Below, piece by piece: positions 53,143 to 62,558 of a stretch of 64,000 bases of DNA. Position 1 is the stretch's first letter; each line of letters opens with the position of its first letter. The notes beneath the pieces are model-generated. The model saw only the letters and a program-made list of their open reading frames with translations, was not told the DNA's origin and did no database searches. The DNA comes from WHUA01 sp963711215 (GTDB taxonomy: Bacteria > Pseudomonadota > Alphaproteobacteria > UBA8366): contig CAVQDH010000002.1 of the NCBI GenBank assembly GCA_963711215.1, positions 434,001-498,000 of the forward strand. The letters are read 5' to 3'. The position numbers and the translations under genes are program-made.

Positions 53143-53955
53143 ATGAGCAAACGTTACGATTTCGGTCGAAATTGGAAGGAGTTTGCACGAGGACTCACGC
53201 CCGAGGCAATTAAGCAGGCGGAACGTGGCGTAGCGAAACTCGTCGACGATCTGAGGGGGAGATCTTTCCTCGACATCGGCAGCGGCTCGGGCCTGCACAG
53301 TCTAGCGGCTATTAACCTGGGTGCGACGCGAGTAGTCGCGTTTGACTACGACCCTGATAGCGTCGAAACGACCCGAAGCGTGCTGACGCGGTTCGCCGAT
53401 GGTGCCAACTGGCAGGTGTCATGCAACGACATCTTGGCGCTTGATGATCTACCGCATGAGCAATTCGACATCGTCTATTCGTGGGGCGTTCTGCATCACA
53501 CAGGCGATATGTGGCGGGCGATCGCGAACGCGATGCAGCTCGTTGCGCCGCGTGGCCTGTTCGCGATCGCACTCTACCGACAGACCCCATTCTGTGGCGC
53601 CTGGCATGCCGAAAAGAAGCTCTATGCCGGTTGTCGTGCAGTGCGTCCGCTGATCCGGTATCCGTTTGCCGTCGCGCTGCTGTTCGTTCATCTTCTGAAG
53701 GGTGGGAACCCCGTTCGCTATGTCCGGACCTATAGCAAACGGCGCGGCATGACCTTTATGAGGGATATCGACGATTGGCTCGGCGGTTACCCCTATCAAT
53801 CAGTCGATCCCGCCGCGTTGGTCGAATACTTCGAGACGCGCGGCTTCACGCTCGACCGCGCATTCAGCACCGAGCGACACATCGGATTATTTGGCGCGGG
53901 TTGCGCAGAGTGGACGTTCCGCCGTGGCGGCGACAGTCCCGTGACGGGACAATGA
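53143..53955 (+). CDS. Class I SAM-dependent methyltransferase (copy B of second pair)
   Basis: 270 residues. YDFGRNWKEFARGLTPEAI is followed by the SAM motif FLDIGSGSGLHSLAAINLGA and the paralogue-shared FDIVYSWGVLHHTGDMW. It is the last gene of the island, followed by a terminator inside the right direct repeat. A C-terminal WTFRRGG echoes YTFRKA of its paralogue at 51078. Confidence 0.84.
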   Translation: MSKRYDFGRNWKEFARGLTPEAIKQAERGVAKLVDDLRGRSFLDIGSGSGLHSLAAINLGATRVVAFDYDPDSVETTRSVLTRFADGANWQVSCNDILALDDLPHEQFDIVYSWGVLHHTGDMWRAIANAMQLVAPRGLFAIALYRQTPFCGAWHAEKKLYAGCRAVRPLIRYPFAVALLFVHLLKGGNPVRYVRTYSKRRGMTFMRDIDDWLGGYPYQSVDPAALVEYFETRGFTLDRAFSTERHIGLFGAGCAEWTFRRGGDSPVTGQ

Positions 53956-54241
53956 CGTGACGCCTAGCTGATGTACGGAATCACGAACCGTACGGATCTC
54001 TCGCGCCACTCGCACGCTGCGGACGTTGGCGAGACGGATATCTGCATGGGGCGAGATTAATTTTCCGCCGCAGCCCAGATGCGAACGGCGTCTGGACTGA
54101 CCAAGTCGCCGGCCTCGCGATTGGTCATCGCCGTCTTTCGATTCTTGGCATTTCGTCGGTGGGCGCGGCATTGGGCATTCAAACTGCACGAACGTCGTAA
54201 CTACAGAATGGATCTCATGGCGGCTTTTCTCGGCCCATCAC

Positions 54242-54284
54242 GCCGCCACATAAAGCCTCCCTACGCGGGAGGCTTTCCCGTATC
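54242..54284 (+). repeat. Right direct repeat flanking the glycan island
   Basis: 43 nt, same orientation as and 38/43 identical to 21707-21749. It shares GCCGCCACA-AAAGCCTCCC, GGGAGGCTTTC and the terminal TATC. Confidence 0.65.
54252..54278 (+). terminator. Intrinsic terminator after the island
   Basis: AAAGCCTCCC (54252-54261) pairs perfectly with GGGAGGCTTT (54267-54276) around TACGC. The stem is almost the same as the rrn terminator at 21718. The following U-tract is short. Confidence 0.75.
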
Positions 54285-54474
54285 CGCAGGGTGCCCGAAA
54301 TGGCCGGACATCGCCCGGCGCCCCGGCCCGTGCGCAATCTTGCCATCCGAGCCCATCGTAAAGGCAAATAACGAACGGCCGCCATGTTTCACGAACGCGC
54401 CGAACCGGCTGTTTGGGGGCGCCGCGTTCCCGGTGTTACGGTGATAGTCCCCACGGATAGCGAGGAGCAGCATC

Positions 54475-55176
54475 GTGATCTACCAGCATCGTCTTGTCAC
54501 CGCGCGCGGCGGGCGCCTCGAAGATCGGCATGAGGAGTTCCAGCGTGTCGCGATGGCGGCGCTCGACGGTCACGGCTCGAAGCTCGTCGGCGCCTGGGAG
54601 ATATGGATCGGCGGCGACGCGGGCGCCGCGATATGGCAATTGCGCGAGCATGAAAGCCTCGCGTCGTGGGAAAGGCACCGCGCAAAGGCGATGGCCGACG
54701 CGGCGCTTCGGAGTCGCCAGGATGCGACCCTCTACCCGACGCTCGACTTCGTCGATACCGCGATCTTGTGCCTCACGGATTTCTCGCCAATGTTTCCCGT
54801 TGAATGGCCGGCCTTCGAGGCCGTGCGCGGCCAGGACCGGTCCTTCATCGAACAGCGAATCATCTACATGCGGCCGGACCAGGCCATGGCGCATCACACG
54901 CTCTATCGCGAAACGATCATGCCGGCGCTCGAGCGTGAGGGGGCATCGCTGATTGCGTTCTTTGACACGGTCATTGGACCTGGCACGACGAATACCGGTT
55001 CGCATCGCAGCGTCGAGCTGCGACGCTTCCCCGATCTGACGGCGTGGCAAAGGTGGCGCGAGGCCCAGGATCGGGACGCTGCCCTTTCGCGGTTGATCAA
55101 GCGCGACTGGCTCGGCGCCGTCGCGCGGATCGACAGCACGATCTTACGGCCAATGGACTACAGCCGTATCCGCTGA
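54475..55176 (+). CDS. NIPSNAP-family protein
   Basis: 233 residues made of two ferredoxin-like NIPSNAP repeats (IYQHRLVTARGGRLEDRHEE and RIIYMRPDQAMAHHTLYRET). NIPSNAP proteins in bacteria are of unclear biochemical role, often near catabolic genes. The start is GTG 54475, preceded by GAGGAG. It lies alone, convergent with the hydrolase gene. Confidence 0.8.
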   Translation: MIYQHRLVTARGGRLEDRHEEFQRVAMAALDGHGSKLVGAWEIWIGGDAGAAIWQLREHESLASWERHRAKAMADAALRSRQDATLYPTLDFVDTAILCLTDFSPMFPVEWPAFEAVRGQDRSFIEQRIIYMRPDQAMAHHTLYRETIMPALEREGASLIAFFDTVIGPGTTNTGSHRSVELRRFPDLTAWQRWREAQDRDAALSRLIKRDWLGAVARIDSTILRPMDYSRIR

Positions 55177-55261
55177 CCGTCATAGGCGGGCAAGACGGGC
55201 AGGCGGCATGCCGGAAATATCGGTCTTGGCTCACGCGCGGGCTTCTTGCCGCCGGGCCGCA

Positions 55262-56086
55262 TCAGCGGCTCTCCGGACCGGCGAATTCCTCGATAAGGGC
55301 GTTATAGCGGTCCGGCGTTTCGATATAGGGCGCATGCCCTGATGCGTCGATCATTGCATATCGGGCGTCGGGGCAAAGCGCGCGGAATTCCTCGCGGCGC
55401 GCATTCGAGACCACCGGATCCCGGCCGCCGGCAATGATCAGCCTCGGCTGGCGCAGCGTCGGCAGAACGGCGCGGTTGTCGGTATATTGCAGCATCCGAT
55501 AAGCATTTCGCTGCCGTGCCAGGTCCGCATCGGCCGCGATCCTCGTGGCGATCTCGATCGCCTCCGGCGTCGCGGTGGGCGCCATCATCTTCGTTGCGCG
55601 CAGGCGGCCGTATTCCACCGCGCCCACCTCGGTCCGCTCCGCGACGCGCGCGTCGTAGCGCCGCGACATCGGCGCGTCCTCCGGGTCGCCCTGACCCGCA
55701 TGCGTGCAGGACAAGACCAGTTTCTCGATGGTCTCGCCAGGCACGGCGGCGGCGCGCGCGGCGACCATGCCGCCCATCGAATGCCCGACGACGACGGCGC
55801 GCCGGCACTCGATCGCCGCCAGGAAAGCGAGCAGGGTCTCCGCATACCCTTGCGTCGACGGCGGGATCGGGTCGGATTCCCCGTAGCCCGGCGCGTCCCA
55901 GGCGACGACGCGACAGCGACCGGCAAACTGCGCGAACTGGTAGCCCCAGCTGAGCGCCCCGCCGTTCATGCCGTGCAGGAAGACGAGCGCCGGCCCGCCG
56001 CCGGCCTCGCGATAGGACAGACGCCCGTGGGCGAGGCCGACGGTCCGTGCGTCGGGACAGGCTTGGAAATACTGTTCTGGGGTCAT
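55262..56086 (-). CDS. Alpha/beta hydrolase
   Basis: 274 residues. Oxyanion segment LVFLHGMNGGALSWGYQ, nucleophile elbow VVGHSMGGMVAARA (Ser) and late His in IDASGHAPYIETPDRY form a complete triad pattern, with the Asp in IIAGGRDPVVS. It hydrolyses an ester, lactone or C-C bond of unknown substrate. It is the last gene of the minus-strand transporter operon, 22 nt after the esterase. ATG 56086 gives a normal length. Confidence 0.87.
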   Translation of the reverse strand: MTPEQYFQACPDARTVGLAHGRLSYREAGGGPALVFLHGMNGGALSWGYQFAQFAGRCRVVAWDAPGYGESDPIPPSTQGYAETLLAFLAAIECRRAVVVGHSMGGMVAARAAAVPGETIEKLVLSCTHAGQGDPEDAPMSRRYDARVAERTEVGAVEYGRLRATKMMAPTATPEAIEIATRIAADADLARQRNAYRMLQYTDNRAVLPTLRQPRLIIAGGRDPVVSNARREEFRALCPDARYAMIDASGHAPYIETPDRYNALIEEFAGPESR

Positions 56087-56108
56087 GGGATGGGTCCGTC
56101 GATGCGTC

Positions 56109-57047
56109 TCAGTGGGTGCTTTTCGTGCCGCAGGCGCCCGATGATGCGGCGAAATATTTCGCCGCGGCATCCGACATGAGGCGTGGGTTGTGTCCGGAAT
56201 TCGGAACGGTCGCGACCGTCCAGTTGAACGGAACGCCGATCTTCGCCGCCGTCGCTTTGGCCGTCGCATAGAAATTCTTGCCGCGCGCCAGCCGGTATAG
56301 GCCCTCGGCCATTGCGCCCGGCTCGCGATTGAGGCTGCGGTGGTTCGGGTTGTTGTCCTTTTCGCCCAGCAGGACGAGCAAGCGTCGCGAAAAGGACCGG
56401 CGCAGGTCGGCGTCGGTGAGCCCGGCGCCCTTGAGCCCGTACGGCACCGCGACATTCAAATCGGGCATCGTATACCAGCCGGCATTCGCCTCGATCGCCA
56501 TCCGGAACGACGCCCCCGGCGCGAACAGTACCAGGCGATGGACGAACTGGCCGCCCGCGCTGTGGCCGAAGATGTCGTAGGTTTTTGTCGTCAATCCGTT
56601 CGCGCGCCTGATTTCCTGGAATGCCTGTTCGAGCAGGGTGAAGGTCCAGACCGCCGCCGGCTTCCGATCGCCCGTCGCGTGGAAGACATTCCCCATCGCG
56701 AACCGCCACATCCCGGGAAAGCTCTTGTTGCCGAAGTGCGGCGCGATCGCGATGTAGCGGCCGCGCGCCGCGTGCTCGTGCCAAAAGCCCAGATAGTCGC
56801 GGTAGTTCCGCGCCGCGCCGTGAATCACCATCACCACGTTCGCGCATCTGTCCGCGGTGTCCGGCCAGTCGTATGCCAGGGACAGCGGGATCGGATCGTC
56901 TTTCGGTCCGAGGGTCAGCTTCAGCTCTCCGGTGCCGGGCTTCATCCTGGCCGCGTCGGGCCGATGAGGGGCGGCGGTCGCCGCGCCGGACATGCCGACC
57001 GCGATCAGCGACGCGGCGATGTTTAGAATTGCGCGCCGCCCGGTCAT
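56109..57047 (-). CDS. Secreted alpha/beta hydrolase / esterase
   Basis: 312 residues. An N-terminal signal peptide (MTGRRAILNIAASLIAVGMS and GAATAA) indicates export. The core has VVMVIHGAARNYRDY, nucleophile IFGHSAGGQFVHR and a late His in PNSGHNPRLM, like PHB-depolymerase-type or acetyl-xylan esterases. Its ATG overlaps the stop of the ABC ATPase gene by four bases, so it is co-translated with the importer. It may release the imported substrate outside the inner membrane. Confidence 0.82.
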   Translation of the reverse strand: MTGRRAILNIAASLIAVGMSGAATAAPHRPDAARMKPGTGELKLTLGPKDDPIPLSLAYDWPDTADRCANVVMVIHGAARNYRDYLGFWHEHAARGRYIAIAPHFGNKSFPGMWRFAMGNVFHATGDRKPAAVWTFTLLEQAFQEIRRANGLTTKTYDIFGHSAGGQFVHRLVLFAPGASFRMAIEANAGWYTMPDLNVAVPYGLKGAGLTDADLRRSFSRRLLVLLGEKDNNPNHRSLNREPGAMAEGLYRLARGKNFYATAKATAAKIGVPFNWTVATVPNSGHNPRLMSDAAAKYFAASSGACGTKSTH

Positions 57048-59054
57048 CGGGGCGCCTCCGCGTAGAGATGGCATCGCACCACCCCGTCTTGCAGCTTGTG
57101 CAAGGCCGGCGCGGTGACGCTGCACGGGCCGAACGCCTCGGGGCATCGCGGATGGAAGCGGCAGCCCGTCGGCAGCGCCAGCGGGTTCGGAAAGGATGCT
57201 CCCATGCCCGTATCGGGAACGCCGGCGCCGGGCTCGATCGTCAGGATCGATTTCAGGAGCGCCCGCGTGTAGGGGTGGCGGGGCGCGCGGAAAATCCGCG
57301 CCTTCGGACCTTCTTCGACGATCTCGCCCAGATACATGACCGCGATGCGCGTCGCCATGTATTCCACGACCGCCAGGTCATGCGTGATGATCAGATAGGT
57401 GAGGCCGAGCTCGTCCCGCAGGTCGAGGAGCAGGTTCAGGATCTGCGATTGTACCGAGACGTCCAGCGCCGATGTGGGCTCGTCGCAGATGACGATGTCG
57501 GGCTTCATGATGATGGCGCGCGCGATGGCGACCCGCTGGCGCTGCCCGCCGGAAATCTGGTTGGGATAGCGGTGCAGGAAGCGGCGCGGCAGGCCGACCA
57601 GCTCCATGACGCGTTCGGCCTCGCGCCGGCGCTCGGACGCCGTGCCGATCCCGTGGACGGCCAGGGGCCGCGCGATGGTCTGGCCGATCGTCCGGCGCGG
57701 ATTGAGCGAGGAATAGGGGTCCTGGAAAATCGGTTGGATCCGGCGCGCCCGCGTCCGGGGATCCACCGCGGTTATGGCCTGTCCCTCCAGCGTCACCGTT
57801 CCCGAATCGACGCTCTGCAGCCCCAGCAGGATCTTCGCCAGGGTCGTCTTGCCGCAGCCGGATTCTCCGACCAGCGCCAGCACCTCGCCGCGATGCAGCT
57901 CCAGATCGACGCCGTCGACCGCGCGCAGGAGCTGCGTTCTGGCAAACACGTTGCGCCGGATCTTGAAGACGCAGCGCACGTTCTCGGCGGCGAGCAACGG
58001 CCGCGCCGCGGTATCGATGACGGTCTTGTCCGGCGATGCCGGGCCGGCGGCGGCCGGCGAAGCGGCCAGGGCCGCGCCCCCGTCGGCGTGCACGCAGCGG
58101 ATCGCCCGTCCGGGGCCGAGCGACCGTATGGGCGGCGGCGCCTGCCGGCAGGCGTCAATCGCGACGTCGCACCGGTTCGCGAAGACGCAGCCGGCGATGT
58201 TGCCGACCAGCGACGGCACGACGCCGCGGATCGAACCGAGCCGGATCTTGCCGTCGCCCTTGCCCGGCTCCGGAATGCACTGCAGCAGCCCGCGCGTGTA
58301 GGGATGCGACGGCCGGCCGAAAACCTCGGAGGCGGTTCCCGTCTCGACGATCTCACCGCCGTACATGACCGCGATCTTGTCGACGGTGCGCGCGACGACC
58401 CCGAGATCGTGGGTGATGAGGATCATCGTCATGCCGAACTCGCGCTGCAACGCGGCCAGGAGCTGCAGGATCTGCGCCTGGATCGTCACGTCGAGCGCCG
58501 TGGTCGGCTCGTCGGCGATGATCAGCTCCGGCTCGTTCATCAGCGCCATTGCGATCATCACCCGCTGCCGCTGACCGCCGGACATCTGATGCGGGTACTG
58601 GTTGAGGCGGCTGGCCGCGTTGGCGATGCCCACCTTCTCGAGCAGGAACAACGCCCGCTCGGTCGCTTCCGACCGGCCCATTTTCCGGTGCAGCAAGACT
58701 GCTTCCGTCAGCTGACGCCCGACGGTGTAGACCGGGTTGAGCGAGGTCATCGGCTCCTGGAAGATCATCGACACGCGCTCGCCGCGCACCTTGTTCGACA
58801 AGTCCGCTTCGGACATGCCGAGCAGGTCGAGATCGCCGAGCCGCAAGGTCGTGGCCGTGCGGCGCGCGCTTTGCGGCAGCAGCCCCATCAGGGCCAGCGC
58901 GGTCATCGATTTCCCCGATCCCGAACTCGCCGACGATGCCGAGCGCTTCGCCCTTGTCGAGCGCGAAGGAGAGGTCGCGAACCGCGTGCAGATCGCCATG
59001 GGCGAGGGCGATGTCCACCGACAGGTTTTCGACTTCCAGGAACGCGCCGCCCAT
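57044..59054 (-). CDS. Oligopeptide-type ABC importer ATPase, DppD-DppF fusion, with one frameshift
   Basis: About 670 residues with two complete ABC ATPase domains in one chain. Domain 1 has signature MSGGQRQRVMIAMAL, Walker B LIIADEPTTALDV and a Cys-rich C-terminal segment (CVFANRCDVAIDACRQ). Domain 2 has Walker A GESGCGKTT, signature ISGGQRQR and IVICDEPTSALDV. The start is ATG 59054 (MGGAFLEVENLSVD). One extra base near 58924, in the Walker A of domain 1, breaks the frame: expected GESGSGKS is reached in the next frame as GSGKSMTALALMG. The lesion is a single base and likely a sequence error. Confidence 0.85.
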
Positions 59055-59057
59055 CGC

Positions 59058-59972
59058 CTAATTCCTGTGCTCGGGCGCGGTGACGTCGCGAATGCCGTCG
59101 CCGACGAGATTGATGGCAATGACCAGGGCGAACAGCATTGCGCCCGGCAGGATGACGAGCCAGGGCTGGAAGAACATCGCGGTCTTGCCTTCCGCGATCA
59201 TCAGGCCCCAGGCCGGCGTCGGCGGCTGAAGGCCGACCCCGAGGAAGGAGAGCGCCGCTTCGGCCAGGATCGCGACGCCGATTTCCAGCGTGAAAATGAC
59301 GATGACCTGGTTCAGCAGGTTGGGCAGCACTTCGTAGAACAGGACCTGGCGCCGGTTGCTGCCGATCGACAGCGCGGCGGCGACGTAGTCGAGCTGGCGT
59401 ATCCGCATCGCGGCGGACCGGCTCACCACGAGATAGAGCGTCCAGTGCGTCGCGCCGATGACCAGGGTGACGACGAGGAGCGACGGGCCGATCAGGAACA
59501 CCAGGGCGGTGACGATGAGCAACCCCGGCATCGCCAGCTGACAGGTCAGGAAATAGCTGATGATCTGGTCGACGCGCCCGCCGAAATAGCCCGCGCAGAT
59601 TCCCATCGACACGCCGATGACGCAGCTGATGGAAGCGGCGCCGAGCCCGATGATGAGGGAGACCCGTGTGCCGTAAAGGAGGCGGCTGAGATAGTCGCGG
59701 CCGAGATGATCGGTGCCGAAAAGATAGTCCCAGCGGCCGCCGTCGACCCAAACCGGCGGCAACAGCCGATTCGCAAGTGACTGCTCGTACGGGCTGTGCG
59801 GCGCCAGCAGGGGGGCGAAGACCGCCAGTAAAATGAGCGCCGTCATGATCACGCCGCCGGTGAGGAGTCCCTTGTGGTTGAGGATGCGCCGGCGCAGGGC
59901 CGCACCGGGGCTCGGCTCGCCAATCTCCTCCGAGGCGGCATCGCGCGCTTGGTTTTGCGTCGCGTCGGTCAT
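59058..59972 (-). CDS. Oligopeptide-type ABC importer permease, DppC-like
   Basis: 304 residues. FGTDHLGRDYLSRLLYGTRV is the DppC/OppC signature. Several membrane helices follow, and the EAA loop contains AALSIGSNRRQVLFYEVLPN. With the DppB-like protein it forms the channel. It lies 3 nt upstream of the ATPase start and 4 nt after the DppB stop. ATG 59972 begins the protein; an upstream ORF start is not needed. Confidence 0.92.
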   Translation of the reverse strand: MTDATQNQARDAASEEIGEPSPGAALRRRILNHKGLLTGGVIMTALILLAVFAPLLAPHSPYEQSLANRLLPPVWVDGGRWDYLFGTDHLGRDYLSRLLYGTRVSLIIGLGAASISCVIGVSMGICAGYFGGRVDQIISYFLTCQLAMPGLLIVTALVFLIGPSLLVVTLVIGATHWTLYLVVSRSAAMRIRQLDYVAAALSIGSNRRQVLFYEVLPNLLNQVIVIFTLEIGVAILAEAALSFLGVGLQPPTPAWGLMIAEGKTAMFFQPWLVILPGAMLFALVIAINLVGDGIRDVTAPEHRN

Positions 59973-59976
59973 GGCA

Positions 59977-60894
59977 TCACCCGAGACGGATCCGCGGGTC
60001 GAGCCACGCGTTGAGCACATCGGCGAGGAAGGTCAGCACGACGAAGATCAAGGTGAAGACGAAGACCAGCATCTGCACGGTGAAGATGTCGGCGCCGAAA
60101 ATCGAGTCGATGGCGAGACGGCCGAGGCCGTTGATGGCGAACACGGATTCGACGATGAACGATCCGTTGAGCTTGTGGCCGAGCTGCACGGCCAGCACGC
60201 TGATGACCGGCAGAAGGGCGTTCCGGAGCGCATGCCGGACGAGCAAATTCAAGCCGCGAAAGCCTTTCGAGCGCGCGGTGCGGATGTAGTCCGATCCCAT
60301 CACGTCCAGCAGGCCGGCGCGGGTCAGCCGCATGACCGAAGGCACGGAGCTGGCGCCGAGAACGATGGCGGGCATGACGAAGTGCCGCCAGGTGGAATCC
60401 CCGGACACGGGGAACAAGGGGATCATCACCGCGAACAGGATGATGAACATCAGCCCGAGCCAGAAGTTCGGAATGGCCTGCGCCGAAACGGCGACGGACA
60501 GCGCGAGGCGATCGATGATCGTGTTCGGGCGCAGCGCCGCGAAGATTCCGAGCGGCACGGCGATCACGATCGTCACGAGAACGGCCGACAAGGCGAGCTT
60601 GAGCGTCGCCGGCGCATGATCGACGATCAGCTTGTCCACCGGCATCTTCCAGTAGAAGCTCCGGCCGAAATCGCCCTTCAGGATGCCGGCCATCCAGTCC
60701 GCGTACTGCACGATGATCGGCCGGTCGAAGCCGTATTGCTCGCGGATCTGCTGGACCACGGCCTGGTCGGCTTCGGGGCCGGCGATGGCTTCCGCCGGAT
60801 CGGTGGCGACCTGCAGGAGGAAGAAGGTCGCGACCGATACGGTCAGGGCGACAAGCAGGGCGAAAATGCTGCGGCGAATGACGTAGCGAAACAT
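59977..60894 (-). CDS. Oligopeptide-type ABC importer permease, DppB-like
   Basis: 305 residues. The N-terminus MFRYVIRRSIFALLVALTVS and the segments YGFDRPIIVQYADWMAGILK, GDFGRSF and YIRTARSKGF are hallmarks of DppB/OppB permeases. About six membrane helices. It lies 113 nt downstream of the binding-protein gene, with no recognisable terminator in between. Confidence 0.93.
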   Translation of the reverse strand: MFRYVIRRSIFALLVALTVSVATFFLLQVATDPAEAIAGPEADQAVVQQIREQYGFDRPIIVQYADWMAGILKGDFGRSFYWKMPVDKLIVDHAPATLKLALSAVLVTIVIAVPLGIFAALRPNTIIDRLALSVAVSAQAIPNFWLGLMFIILFAVMIPLFPVSGDSTWRHFVMPAIVLGASSVPSVMRLTRAGLLDVMGSDYIRTARSKGFRGLNLLVRHALRNALLPVISVLAVQLGHKLNGSFIVESVFAINGLGRLAIDSIFGADIFTVQMLVFVFTLIFVVLTFLADVLNAWLDPRIRLG

Positions 60895-61007
60895 CGGGCG
60901 GCCTCTTCTAGCGGACGTTCACGCGGCGCGTCGGAATCGGAACGGGAAAGATGCGCTTCCCCGTCCGGTCCGTCGTAACCGTCAGCCGTACCGTCGGTAT
61001 CCGCCGC

Positions 61008-62558
61008 CTACTTCCAGTGCGCCAGATAGAGACGCGGCAATCCATCCTTCGGCGGCGTGAAGGCGAGGTCCGAGCTGACCAGATAGTCCAAGGTTCCGGA
61101 ATACAGCGGTACCCAGTACGCCTTTTCGGCAATCCGGGTAAGCGCTTTCTTGTAGTCCTCCGCGCGCGCCTTCGGGTCGATCGTCGCCTCGGCCGCGAGC
61201 ACCCATTCCGCCACCTGCTTGTCGCCGGAGAGGTTGCGGTCGGTCGTCAGGGACCAATGCTGGTCGACGATCATCGAGGTGTCGGCGGTGCTGCCGGAGC
61301 CCCAGCTCGCGAAATAAGTCGGTACCTCGTGGCTCTTGCGGGCGCTGGCGAGTGCGCCGCTCGTCACGAAGCGCAGCTTGGCGGTGATACCCACTTTGGC
61401 GAGGTCGGCCATGATCGCTTCCGCGACCGGCCGCTCCCGATACGCCCAGAGATCGAAGGTGAACCCGTGCGGGTACCCGGCCTCCTTCAAGAGCTTCTTG
61501 GCCTTGGCCGGGTCGTAGCCGTATTTCGGCACGTCCTGATAGCAGCCGAATTGGACGGGATTGCAGGCCGAATTGATGACCTGCGACGTTCCCTTGACGA
61601 TATTCTTCACGATCGCCTCGCGGTCGATCGCATAATTGACGGCGCGGCGCACGTCGAGCTTGGTGAACGGGTTGTCCTTGCCGGTATACCCGGCGGCATC
61701 CATGCTGATCCAATAGACCCGCATCGACGGACCGTTCAGCGCCGTCACTTGAGATAATTTGCCGATATGCTGCGCCACGTCGCTCGGCACGTCGTACATC
61801 CAGTTGACGCCGCCGCTGATTATTTCCGCCTGCTGCGTGCCCCAGTCGGGAATCGCGCGGATAATGATGCGCTTTATCGCGGGACGTCCCTTCGGGCTGT
61901 CCTTGTAGTAGCCATCGAACCGCTCCAGCACCACGTCCTTGCCCGGCTCGAACTTGACGACCTTGTAAGGGCCGTTCGAGTTCAGCGCCGCGACCTGGCT
62001 GTCCGGATTGGGCTTCTTCGGGTCCTTGGTGTCGTAGGTGCCCTTCTTGCGCAATTGCACGCTGACCGCCATGTCGCGGAGCGCCATGGGATAGGGGTGT
62101 TTGAGCTTGAAGCGAACCGACATCGGGCCGGTCTTCGTGACGCTTTTGAGCCAGCGCTGGACCCGCTTGTCCTGGACCGTCTTGAAGCTCTTATCCAGGA
62201 CGAGGTTGTAGGTGTAGACCACGTCGTCCGCGTTCAGCGTTCCGCCGTTGTGGAACTTCACGCCGTCACGGATCACGACATCGAGCGTGGTGTCGTCGAC
62301 GTATTTGTAGGATTTCGCGGCAAGGGGAACGTAGCCCAGTGTCTTCGGATCGGCATAGAACAAGCCGTCATCCGTGAGCTGCGAGAGGATCAGCATCTCG
62401 CGCCGGACGGTGAACAGGCGGTCGAGGTTGTCGATCGATCGCTGAAAGGCGACCACCAGCGTGTCGTCCGATTTACCGGCAAATGCCGGGCCAGGCGTGA
62501 GGCACGCCCAGGCCAACAGTGCGGCAGCCACGGTGGCGCGGCCCAATGTCCGAATCAT
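61008..62558 (-). CDS. Periplasmic substrate-binding protein of a peptide/opine-type ABC importer
   Basis: 516 residues. Signal peptide MIRTLGRATVAAALLAWACL then TPGPAFA. SBP family 5 features include VVIRDGVKFHNGGTLNADDV and KLDVRRAVNYAIDREAIVKN. It captures the ligand (peptide, opine or similar) for the DppBC(DF) importer. The start is ATG 62558 with a strong GGGAGGAA site. It is first in the operon and diverges from the LysR gene, which likely controls it. Confidence 0.9.
   Translation of the reverse strand: MIRTLGRATVAAALLAWACLTPGPAFAGKSDDTLVVAFQRSIDNLDRLFTVRREMLILSQLTDDGLFYADPKTLGYVPLAAKSYKYVDDTTLDVVIRDGVKFHNGGTLNADDVVYTYNLVLDKSFKTVQDKRVQRWLKSVTKTGPMSVRFKLKHPYPMALRDMAVSVQLRKKGTYDTKDPKKPNPDSQVAALNSNGPYKVVKFEPGKDVVLERFDGYYKDSPKGRPAIKRIIIRAIPDWGTQQAEIISGGVNWMYDVPSDVAQHIGKLSQVTALNGPSMRVYWISMDAAGYTGKDNPFTKLDVRRAVNYAIDREAIVKNIVKGTSQVINSACNPVQFGCYQDVPKYGYDPAKAKKLLKEAGYPHGFTFDLWAYRERPVAEAIMADLAKVGITAKLRFVTSGALASARKSHEVPTYFASWGSGSTADTSMIVDQHWSLTTDRNLSGDKQVAEWVLAAEATIDPKARAEDYKKALTRIAEKAYWVPLYSGTLDYLVSSDLAFTPPKDGLPRLYLAHWK

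Larger units (their letters stand above)
53956..54474. other. Intergenic region at the right edge of the island
   Basis: Contains the right direct repeat with a terminator hairpin (54242-54284). An ORF at 54079-54444 has no recognisable content. A GAGGAG ribosome site at about 54461-54466 serves the NIPSNAP gene. No tRNA or integrase is visible. Confidence 0.5.

Noticed and set aside
54079..54444. 121-codon plus-strand frame across the right direct repeat
   Set aside because: It runs through a terminator hairpin and has no recognisable content.
56873..59083. 736-codon open frame on the plus strand opposite the oligopeptide ABC ATPase
   Set aside because: Shadow of the ATPase reading frame; composition Arg/Gly/Asp-rich with no domain.
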